Assembly: GCF_012933655.1 (NCBI RefSeq)
Contig: NZ_JABBJJ010000105.1
Span: forward strand, 1-35,633
Origin: Pyxidicoccus fallax
GTDB taxonomy: Bacteria; Myxococcota; Myxococcia; Myxococcales; Myxococcaceae
Length of the DNA stretch: 35,633 nt
Direction of reading: 5' to 3'
The translations under genes were made by a program, and so were the position numbers. This document shows, in pieces, positions 17,162 to 26,600 of the stretch (the stretch's first letter is position 1; each line of letters opens with the position of its first letter). Under the pieces are notes generated by a model. That model ran no database searches and was not told where the DNA came from. It saw only the letters and a program-made list of their open reading frames with translations.

Positions 17162-17234
17162 GCCCCGTTCGTCTAGCGGCTCAAGACTCCGCGCTTTCAA
17201 TGCGGCGAGACGGGTTCGACTCCCGTACGGGGTA
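17162..17234 (+). tRNA. tRNA-Glu (UUC)
   Basis: Complete cloverleaf of 73 bases: acceptor GCCCCGT/ACGGGGT (G1-U72 wobble), D stem GTCT/AGAC, anticodon loop CTTTCAA (anticodon TTC), T stem ACGGG/CCCGT with loop TTCGACT, discriminator A73. U8 and U33 present. CCA not encoded. First tRNA of array 1 and the most canonical member. Confidence 0.93.
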
Positions 17235-17256
17235 CTCACGCAGCAATGCAACACAT

Positions 17257-17328
17257 GCGGCCGTGGCCGAGAGGCGAGGCCCCTGAGCGCCACTCAGGAG
17301 AACGCGGGTTCGAGTCCCGCCGACCGCT
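17257..17328 (+). tRNA. tRNA-Gly-like (GCC), non-canonical C33
   Basis: Folds into a 72-base cloverleaf: acceptor GCGGCCG/CGACCGC with one C5-A68 mismatch, D stem GCC/GGC, anticodon stem CCTGA/TCAGG, loop GCGCCAC, T stem GCGGG/CCCGC, U73. The anticodon is GCC, and U73 with G1-C72, C2-G71, G3-C70 and C35/C36 are the bacterial Gly identity set. The universal U33 is C, and G32 can pair with C38, closing the loop to five bases. The D arm resembles that of Ser/Leu tRNAs but the variable loop is short (AGAAC). The anticodon arm is identical in the array 2 copy. CCA not encoded. Confidence 0.75.
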
Positions 17329-17343
17329 CTAGCAGTGCAGGAC

Positions 17344-17418
17344 GCCGCGGTAGCCCAACCTGGTAGAGGTGCTGCGCTCAGAACGCAGAGGTTGCGGGTT
17401 CGAATCCCGCCCGCGGCA
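17344..17418 (+). tRNA. tRNA-Leu-like (CAG) on a class I body
   Basis: 75-base cloverleaf: acceptor GCCGCGG/CCGCGGC perfect, anticodon stem CTGCG/CGCAG, loop CTCAGAA (anticodon CAG), T stem GCGGG/CCCGC, A73, U8 and U33 present. Bacterial tRNA-Leu normally has a long variable arm; this one has only AGGTT, and a three-pair D stem. A paralogue is in array 2. Whether LeuRS charges it is doubtful. CCA not encoded. Confidence 0.78.
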
Positions 17419-17430
17419 TGGCAGTCCATT

Positions 17431-17506
17431 CGGGATGTAGCTCAGCTTGGACAAGAGCGCGCGCTTGGGGTGCGCGAGGTCGCTGGTTCGAATCCAGTCA
17501 TCCCGA
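17431..17506 (+). tRNA. tRNA-Pro (GGG)
   Basis: 76-base canonical cloverleaf: acceptor CGGGATG/CATCCCG, D stem GCTC/GAGC, anticodon loop TTGGGGT (anticodon GGG), T stem GCTGG/CCAGT, A73. U8, U33 present. CCA not encoded. It has no counterpart in array 2. Confidence 0.92.
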
Positions 17507-17526
17507 CTCGAAACACCCTGTTTCAT

Positions 17527-17600
17527 GGGGCCATGGCTCAAAGGGAGAGCACCCGGCTGGCGTCCGGGAGATCCGGGTTCGATTCCCGGTGGTTCCACCA
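17527..17600 (+). tRNA. tRNA-Ala (GGC) with encoded CCA
   Basis: Acceptor GGGGCCA/TGGTTCC contains the Ala identity pair G3-U70 plus a second G-U pair; D stem GCTC/GAGC, anticodon loop CTGGCGT (GGC), T stem CCGGG/CCCGG, A73. It is the only tRNA in the window followed by CCA (17598-17600). One base separates it from the stop codon (17602-17604) of the convergent NRPS gene. Confidence 0.92.
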
Positions 17601-17601
17601 T

Positions 17602-20600
17602 TCATGAACCGAGGCGCTCCGCCAGCCACCCGGCATGGGGCGCGCTCAGCAGCGTGTAGTGGTCACCCGGCACCTCGCGGACCGTGAGGGGCCCGGTGAG
17701 CCACGCACGCCAGCCCAGGTCCTCCGGACCGGATGCCGGCGCCGCCGCCCGGAAGAGGAGGACGGGGCCCGCGTAGCCCCCGCGAGGCACGTACGCGTGC
17801 TGCGCCGCGGAGAGCCGCTGGACGAGGGCGAAGCGACGCTCGGCGCTGTCGAGGTCGGGCGAGGCTCCGGCCGCATCACGCGTCCGCGCCAGCACGTACG
17901 CCAGCCGCTCGCGGGTGCCCAGGCTTCGCAGGGGCTCCAGGTTCGGCGGCGGCTCCCGCCAGGACAGCCCCAGCATCCGGCCGAAGACGGCCAGCAGCCC
18001 GAGGTCATCGGGCGGCGGAGCCTGCGTTCCGGGCGCGAGGGTGTCCATGAGGGCCAGCAGCTCCACCGGTTCGCCCAGGGCCTGGAGCTGGCACGCCATC
18101 TCATACGCGACCAGTCCGCCGAAGGACCAACCTCCGAGGCGATACGGCCCCCGTGGCTGCACGTCCCGCACCTGGGCGAGGTACTCGCGCGCGAGCGCCT
18201 CGATGGACTCGGGTGGGGTGTCGTCGGTGTGCAGGCCGTACACGGGACGGTGCGCGCCCAGGTGGCGGGCCAGCTCGAAGTAACCCGAGACGCCGCCACC
18301 GCCGCCGTGCACGAGGAAGAGGGGACGCCCGGAGGCCGAGCCCGCGTCCAGCCGCACCAGGTTGCGTGGCAGCGGAGCCGCGTGCTGGATGCGGCGTGCC
18401 AGCCGCTCCACGGAGGCGTCCTGGAAGAGGGCCGCCAGGGGCAGTGCGTGGCCGGTGCGCTCCCGGATGCGAGCCATCAGTCGGGGAGCCAGCAGGGAGT
18501 GTCCGCCCAGTGAGAAGAAGCTGTCGGTGACGCTCACGCGAGGCACGCGCAGCGCGTCCGCGAAGGCCTCCGCGAGCCGCGCCTCCAGCGGGGTGCGGGG
18601 GGCGATGAAGGGGGCGTCGCCATGCGGGTGCTCGGCGTCCGGCGCGGGAAGCCGCTGGCGGGCCAGCTTCCCGGTGGGCGTCAGGGGCAGGGCGTCCAGC
18701 TTCACGAAGTGCGAGGGGACCATGTACTTCGGCAACCGCGCGGCGAGCACGAGGCGGAGTGCTTCCGGATTCCAGTCCGGAGCGGAGTGCGGAACCACGT
18801 AGGCGACGAGGCGCTTGTCGCCGGGCGTGTCCTCGCGCACCAGCACCACCGCCTCCTTCACGTGCGGGCACGCCAGCAGGGCGGCTTCGACCTCGGCCAG
18901 CTCGATGCGGTAGCCGCGTACCTTCACCTGCGCGTCGGCACGGCCGAGGAACTCCAGCACGCCATCGTTGCGCCAGCGGGCCAGGTCGCCGGTGCGGTAG
19001 AGCCGAGCGCCCGGGGTGGTGCTGAAGGGATTGGGCACGAAGCGCTCGGCGGTGAGCGCGGGCTGCTCCACGTAGCCGCGCGCCAGCCCGTCACCGCCGA
19101 TGAACAGCTCGCCGGTGACGCCCACGGGCACCAGCTCACCGTGCGAGTCGAGCAGGTAGACCTGGGTATTGCCGATGGGGCGGCCGATGGGCACCGAGGA
19201 GCCGACGTGCGCGCCGGGAGTCATGCGGTGGCAGGAGGTGAAGAGGGTGCCTTCGGTGGGTCCGTAGCAGGCGGTGACGGGGATGCGCAGCTCCTCCAGT
19301 ACGCGGCGCACGTGGGGCGCGCTGACGACGTCGCCGCCGGTGAGCAGCTGCCGCAGTCCGTGCAGGGCCTGGGGTGCATGGTCCACCACCTGGGTGAAGA
19401 GTCCGGCGGTCAGGTGCAGGGTGGTGACGCCATGCTTCACCAGCACGTGCTCCAACTCCTGGAGGTCGGAAGGAGGGCGGGGAGGGAAGACGACGAGGCG
19501 AGCGCCGTGAAGCAGCGGGCCCCAGAGTTCGAGGGTGGAAGCGTCGAAGGAGACGGGGGCGATGAGGAGGAAGGTCTCCTCGGGCCCGAGGTGGGCGTAG
19601 TCGATGCCGAAGAGGGTGCGCAGGACGGAGGCTTGAGTGGTGCCGACACCCTTGGGCCTGCCGGTGGAGCCGGAGGTGAAGTCGATATAGGCGAGGCTGT
19701 CGGGCAGGGCGGTGGAGAGAGGAGGTGAGGAGGGCTGCGCCTTGAGGAACACCTCCTCCAGCACCACCGTGGTCAGTCCGCCCTGGGCGAGCACAGTGCT
19801 CGGTGAGGTGTGAGGAGACGAAGAGGGCTGCGATTCAGGGAGTGCCCTGTTTGCAGTCATCGAGGTGGACACGGACGTCGCGCCATGTGCGGAGGCGGTC
19901 AAGCCATCCACGGGGAGCTTCGCCAACAATGCCCGGGTGGTGAGGAGCACGTATGGGCGAGAGTCCTCCACCATGGCGGCGAGGCGCTCGCGAGGATAGG
20001 CCGGGTCGAGAGGGACGTATGCGCCGCCGGCCTTGAGGATGGCGACCAACGCCACCACCAACTCCAGTGAGCGCTCCAGCGCGACGGCGACGCGCGAGTC
20101 GGTGCTGACGCCCAGTCCGCGCAGGTACCAGGCCAACAGGTTGGCTCGTTCATCGAGCTGTCGGTAGGTGAGCTTCGAGTCACCGAACTCGACGGCGACC
20201 TTGTCGGGGTAACGGGCCACCACCTGGGAGAAGACCTGGGCGAGGGTGGAGGTGCGCGGGTACTCGGACGCGGTGGCGTTCCACTCCACCAGGACTCGCT
20301 GACGCTCGGCCCCCGTCACCAGGGGCACGTGCGCGAGCGGAACATCGGGCCTGCAGACGAGCGCTTCCACCAGCGCGCCGAAGTGCGCCGCCATGCGCGA
20401 CGCCGTGTCCGCCTCGAACAGGTCCGTGTTGTAGCCAAGGGTGCCCTGGTAACCCGTCGGTGACTCCATCAGGTCGAGCTGCAGCTCGAACTTGGCCGCG
20501 GCCCCCTCCACCTCCAGGGGATGCAGCGCCAGCCCCGGGAGCCGGAGCGGCGGCATGGGCGCGTTCTGCAAGGCGAACAGCACCTGGAACAGCGGAGCGC

Positions 20601-23600
20601 GGCTCAGGTCGCGCGTGGGCTGCAGCGCCTCCACCAGCTTCTCGAAGGGCACATCCTGGTGGTCATAGGCCCCCAGCGCCGTCTCCTTCACCTGCCGCAG
20701 CAGGTCGAGGAACGAGCCCCGGTCATCCACGTGCGCGCGCAGCACGAGGGTGTTGACGAAGAAGCCGATGAGTCCTTCCACCTCACCGTGATGCCGTCCG
20801 GCGATGGGCGAGCCGACGGCGATGTCCCGCTGCCCGGAGTAGCGGGACAGGAGCACCTGGAAGGCCGCCAGCAGGGCCATGAAGGGTGTGGCTCCCGTCC
20901 GCTGACACACCGCCTTGAGGGCCTGCGTCGTCTCGCGCGAGAGGCTGACGGGCACCTGGGCACCGCGGAAGGTGCGCACGGGCGGCCGGGGCCTGTCCGT
21001 GGGCAGCTCCAGCGTGGCGAGCCCCGACAGGTGCTGCCGCCACCACGCGAGCCGCGCGTCGAGCGCCTCGCCCTGGAGCCACTCGCGCTGCCAGACCGCA
21101 TGGTCCGCGTACTGGAGGCGCTGCGGAGGCAACGGCGAGGGGCGGCCCTGGACGAAGGCCTCGTAGAGCGCCGCCACTTCGCGCAGCAGCACGCCCAGCG
21201 ACCACGCGTCGGAGACGATGTGGTGCATGTTGAGGACGAGCACGTGCTCGGTGGGACTCCGCTTCCACAGCCGCGCATGGAGCAGCGGCCCGGTGGAGAG
21301 GTCGAACGGGTGCTGGAGTTCCTCGTGGAACCCCCGTCGCAGTGCCTCCTCGGCCGCTTCTGGCGCCAGCGCCTGGAGGTCCACGAGGTCCAGCGACAGC
21401 TCCTGGTGCGGAGCGATGCGCTGGCGTGGCTCGCCGTCCTCCAGGACGAAGGTGGTCCGCAGCGCCTCGTGACGTCGCACCACTTCCGAGAGGGCGCGAT
21501 GGAGGGCGCTCACGTCGAGCGGCCCCTCCAGCCGGACGAAGGCGGGCATGTTGTACGTGGCGCCGCCGGGCTCGAGCTGGTCGATGAACCACAGCCGCTG
21601 CTGGGCGAAGGAGAGCGGGAGTGGACCCGTGCGAGGCGCCGGTGTCAGCGGCGGAGGTGGCTCGGGCGGCACCACGCCCCGGGCGCGCAGGCCCTGGAGC
21701 ACCCGCCGGGCGCGCGCGTGCAGCTCCGCCCAGGTGAGCGCGAGGCCCTCGTGCTCCACGGCCAGCGCCGCTGGTCGCAGTCGTGCCTGGGCCTGGAGGA
21801 GCCGATGCAGGCCGGCGTCCTCCGCTACTCCCGCCGAGGGCGTGTCCCAGGCGTGGAACAGCAGGTGTCGCTCTTCGCGCGTGAGCATGCACAGCGCGGA
21901 GAGGGGGCGCTCCGGCGCGGCGAGGGCCTCCTCCAGCAGCGTGCGCAGGTGGCCGACCATGCGGCGGGCGGTCGTGGGCTCGAAGAGGTCGGTGTTGTAC
22001 TCCAGCAGGCCCTTCAGCCCCTGGGCCGTGTCGCTCAGGGCGAGGGTGAGGTCGAACTTCGCCGTGCCTCCATCCACCTTGAGGCGGTGGAGGGCCAGGC
22101 CCGGTCCCATCATCTCCGGCATGGGCGCGTTCTGGTACGCGAGCATCACCTGGAAGAGGGGTGGGCGGCGCGGGTCTCGCTCGGGCCGCAGGGCCTCCAC
22201 CAGCTTCTCGAAGGGGACGTCCTGGTGGGCATACGCCCCGAGCGCCACGTCGCGCACGCGGGCCAGCAGCTCGCGGAAGCTGGGGTCGCCGTGCAGCTTC
22301 GTGCGCAGCACGAGCGTGTTGACGAAGAAGCTGATGAGTCCTTCCAGCTCGGCGTGGTGGCGGCCCGCGATGGGCGAGCCCACGCAGACGTCCTCCTGGC
22401 CGCTGTAGCGGGAGAGCAGGGCCTGGAAGGCGGCGAGCACCACCATCGAGGGGGTGACGCCCTCACGGCGGCAGAGGGCCTGCATCGCGTCCGACAGCGC
22501 GCGAGGGAACTGGAACGGGTGGGCCGCGCCACGGAAGGTCTGCGCGGGAGGGCGCGGCCGGTCCGTGGGCAATTCGAGCGCCCGCGGTGCGCCGTCGAGC
22601 TGCTGGCGCCACCAGTCGAGCTGGGACTCCAGCGTCGCGTCTCGCAACCAGCCGCGCTGCCAGGCGGAGAAGTCGGGGTACTGCACGGGCAGGGGCATCA
22701 GCTCCGGGACGCGGCCTTCCGCGTGCGCCGCGTAGAGGGTGGTCAGCTCCTGGATGAGCACGCCCATGGACCAGGCGTCGGAGATGACGTGGTGCATGGT
22801 CAGCAGCAGCACGTGTCGTTGCTCGTCCAGGCGCACCAGGAGGACACGCCAGAGAGGGCCGGTCTCCAGGTCGAAGACCTGTCGCGCCTCGGAGTCGATA
22901 AGGGCCCGCAGCTCCTGCTCGCGCTCGGCTTCGGCCAGTGTGCCCAGGTCCATCCAGCTCGCGGGCAGCGCGGGCTCGGGAGCGATGACCTGGATGGGGC
23001 CGGCCTCGGTGTCACGGAAGGTGGTGCGAAGGGACTCGTGGCGCTGGAGCAGTCCGCGCAGGGCGCGCGCGAGCGCTGGCAGGTGGAGCACGCCTTCCAG
23101 GCGCACGGCGGCGGGCAGGTTGTAGGCGGCGCTGTCGGGCTCCAGCTTCGCGAAGAACCACAGCCGCTGCTGCGCGAAGGACAGGGGCAGGCTCGCGTCG
23201 CGCGGCACGGGTTTGAGAGGGGGCACCGCCAGCGCGGGGCGCGTGGAGCCCAGGGCCTCCAACCGACGGGCGACGGCCTCCACGGTGGGCGCGGTGAAGA
23301 AGTCGGCGAGGGACAGCTCCACCTGGAATGCGCGGCGGATGCGCGACAGGACCTGGGTGGCGCTCAGGGAGTGGCCTCCCAGCTCGAAGAAGTCGTCCTC
23401 GGCGCCCACCGTGCCGGTGTGGAGGACCTCTTCCCAGAGCGCCGCGAGCAGTCGTTCGGCGTCCGTGCGCGGCGGACGGGAGGGGCTGCGGCCCCGGGTG
23501 GTGACGTCCGGCGCGGGCAGGGCCTTGCGGTCCACCTTGCCGTTGGAGGTGAGGGGCAGGGCGTCGAGTCGCACCAGCGCCGAGGGCACCATGTACTCGG

Positions 23601-26600
23601 GAAGCTGGTTCCTCAGTCGGGTCCGGAGCGCGGAGGTGTCGATGGACTCGGGGGCGACGACATAGCCCACGAGGCGCTTGTCGCCGGGCACGTCTTCGCG
23701 CGCCAGCACCACCGCCTCCTTCACGTGCGGGCACGCCAGCAGGGCGGCTTCGACCTCGGCCAGCTCGATGCGGTAGCCGCGTACCTTCACCTGCGCGTCC
23801 GCGCGGCCGAGGAACTCCAGCACGCCGTCCTTGCGCCAGCGGGCGAGGTCGCCGGTGCGGTAGAGGCGCGCACCGGGCACGTTGCTGAAGGGATTGGGGA
23901 CGAAGCGCTCGGCGGTGAGCGCGGGCTGCTCCACGTAGCCGCGCGCCAGCCCGTCACCACCGATGAACAACTCACCCACGCTTCCCGGAGGCACCGGCTC
24001 ACCGTGCGAGTCGAGGAGGTAGACCTGGGTATTGCCGATAGGGCGGCCGATGGGCACCGAGGCGCCGACGTGCGCGCCGGGAGTCATGCGGTGGCAGGAG
24101 GTGAAGAGGGTGCCCTCGGTGGGTCCGTAGCAGGCGGTGACGGGAAGGCGCAGCTCCTCCAGCACGCGACGCACGTGGGGCGCGCTGACGACGTCGCCAC
24201 CGGTGAGCAGCTGCCGCAGTCCGCGCAGGGCCTGGGGCGCATGGTCCACCACCTGGGTGAAGAGGCCGGCGGTCAGGTGCAGGGTGGTGACGCCATGCTT
24301 CACCAGCACGTGCTCCAACTCCTGGAGGTCGGAAGGAGGGCGGGGAGGGAAGACGACGAGGCGAGCACCGTGAAGCAGCGGGCCCCAGAGTTCGAGAGTG
24401 GAGGCGTCGAAGGAGACGGGGGCGATGAGGAGGAAGGTCTCCTCGGGCCCGAGGTGGGCGTAGTCGATGCCGAAGAGAGTGCGGAGGACGGAGGCTTGAG
24501 TGGTGCCGACGCCCTTGGGCCTGCCGGTGGAGCCGGAGGTGAAGTCGATATAGGCGAGGCTGTCGGGCAGGGCGGAGGAGGGAGGCGTGGAGGAGGGCTG
24601 CGAGTGCAGGGACACCTCGTCGAGCACCACAGTGGTCAATCCGCCCTGGGCGAGCGCCGTGCTCGGTGCCTGTGAGGTGGCGGAGGTGTCAGGAGACGAA
24701 GAGGGCTGCATCTCAGGGAGTGCCCTGTTTGCAGTCATCGAGGTGGACGGCCCGGATGCCCGCGGCGCCTTCACGGATGTCGCGCCATGCGTGAAGGAGG
24801 AGAAATCATCCACGGGCAGTTGCTTCAGCAGTGCCCGGGTGGTGAGGAGCACGCGCGGGCGAGAGTCCTCCACCATGGCGGCGAGGCGCTCGCGAGGATA
24901 GGCGGGGTCGAGAGGGACGTAGGCGCCGCCGGCCTTGAGGATGGAGACCAGCGCCACCACCAACTCCAGCGAGCGCTCCAGCGCGACGGCGACGCGCGAG
25001 TCGGTGCTGACGCCCAGTCCGCGCAGGTACCAGGCCAACAGGTTGGCTCGTTCATCGAGCTGTCGGTAGGTGAGCTTCGAGTCACCGAACTCGACGGCGA
25101 CCTTGTCGGGGTAACGGGCCACCACCTGCGAGAAGACCTGGGCGAGGGTGGAGGTGCGAGGGTACTCGGACGCGGTGGCGTTCCACTCCACCAGGACCCG
25201 CTGGCGCTCCTCGTGGCTCCAGGGGGCCTGGGCCTCCGCGTGAGGCTGACTCCGTGACTCCTGCTCGCGCGCGACCTCCCCCAGGGGACGGGTAGGCCAT
25301 CGCTGAGCGCGAGGCGCTCGGGGTCGCTCGGGCGCGGGAGTGGCACGCCCGGCGAGGGCCTCGTCGACGAGGCGGGCCACGGCGTCCAGGGTGGGGGATT
25401 CGAACATCCGGCGCAGCGGAAGCTCCACGCCGAAGGACTGACGGATGCGGCTCAGGGCCTGGGTGGCCAGCAGCGAGTGGCCGCCCAGGTCGAAGAAGTT
25501 GTCATGCGCCCCGACGCGCGCGACGCCGAGCAGCTCCCGCCAGAGTCCGGCCAGGCGCTCCTCCGTGGGCGTACGCGGCGCCACGTACTCGCGCGCGGCG
25601 CTCTCCGAGAGGTCGGCGGCGGGCAGGGCCTTGCGGTCCACCTTGCCGCTGGCGGTGAGGGGCAGCGCCGGCAGGACCACCACGGCGGAGGGCACCATGT
25701 ACTCGGGCAGCACCTCCTTGAGGGACGCGCGCAGCGTCGCGCCGTCTGTCCGCGAGCCCTCGCGCGCCACCACGTAGCCCACCAGTCGTTTGCCACCGGG
25801 GCCACTCTCCCGGGCGACCACCACCGCTTCGCGCACGGTGGGCAGCTTCGCCAGCGCGGACTCCACCTCGCCGAGTTCGATGCGGAAGCCGCGCACCTTC
25901 ACCTGCGCGTCCGCGCGGCCGATGAACTCCAGCGTGCCGTCCTCGCGCCAGCGCACCACGTCGCCGGTGCGGTACATGCGCGCCCCTGCCGCCTCCGCCG
26001 CGAACGGGTCCGGCACGAAGCGCTCCGCGGTGAGGGCCGGTCGGCCCGCATAGCCACGGGCCACGCCCACGCCGCCCAGGTACAGCTCTCCCTTCACGCC
26101 CACCGGCACCGGCTCGCCACGGGGGTCGAGCACGTACGCGCGGACATTGGCCAGGGGGCGGCCGATGGAGGGCACCCGCCCGTCCGGCACGCACTCGGTG
26201 AGCGTGGCCACCACCGTGGCCTCCGTCGGGCCGTACGTATTGAGGAACCGCCGTCCGGGAGCCCAGCGGGACACCACGTCGGCGGGCAGGGCCTCACCCC
26301 CGGAGATGACGGTGCGCAGCGCCGGCAGTCCTTCCGGGGAGGTCGCCGCCAGGGCCGCGGGGGTGAGGCTGATGACGGTGAGGGCCTCCTCGCGAAGCAG
26401 CCGCTGGAGCGGCGCGCCGGGCATGAGCTCCTCCAGCGGCGCCAGCACCAGCGTGCCGCCCGAGCACAGCGTGGTGAAGAGCTCCTCCACAGACAGGTCG
26501 AAGCTCAGGTTGGCGAACTGCAACACGCGGCTGCCCGGGCCGATGCCGTACGCCACGGCCTCCTGGGTGACGAGGTTGGCGACGCCTCGATGCGCCACCG

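Noticed and set aside
20521..24675. Long plus-strand open frame (over 1300 codons) inside the NRPS gene
   Set aside because: Antisense to the NRPS; composition (His, Arg, Gly, Gln runs) is that of a high-GC shadow frame and no domain is visible.
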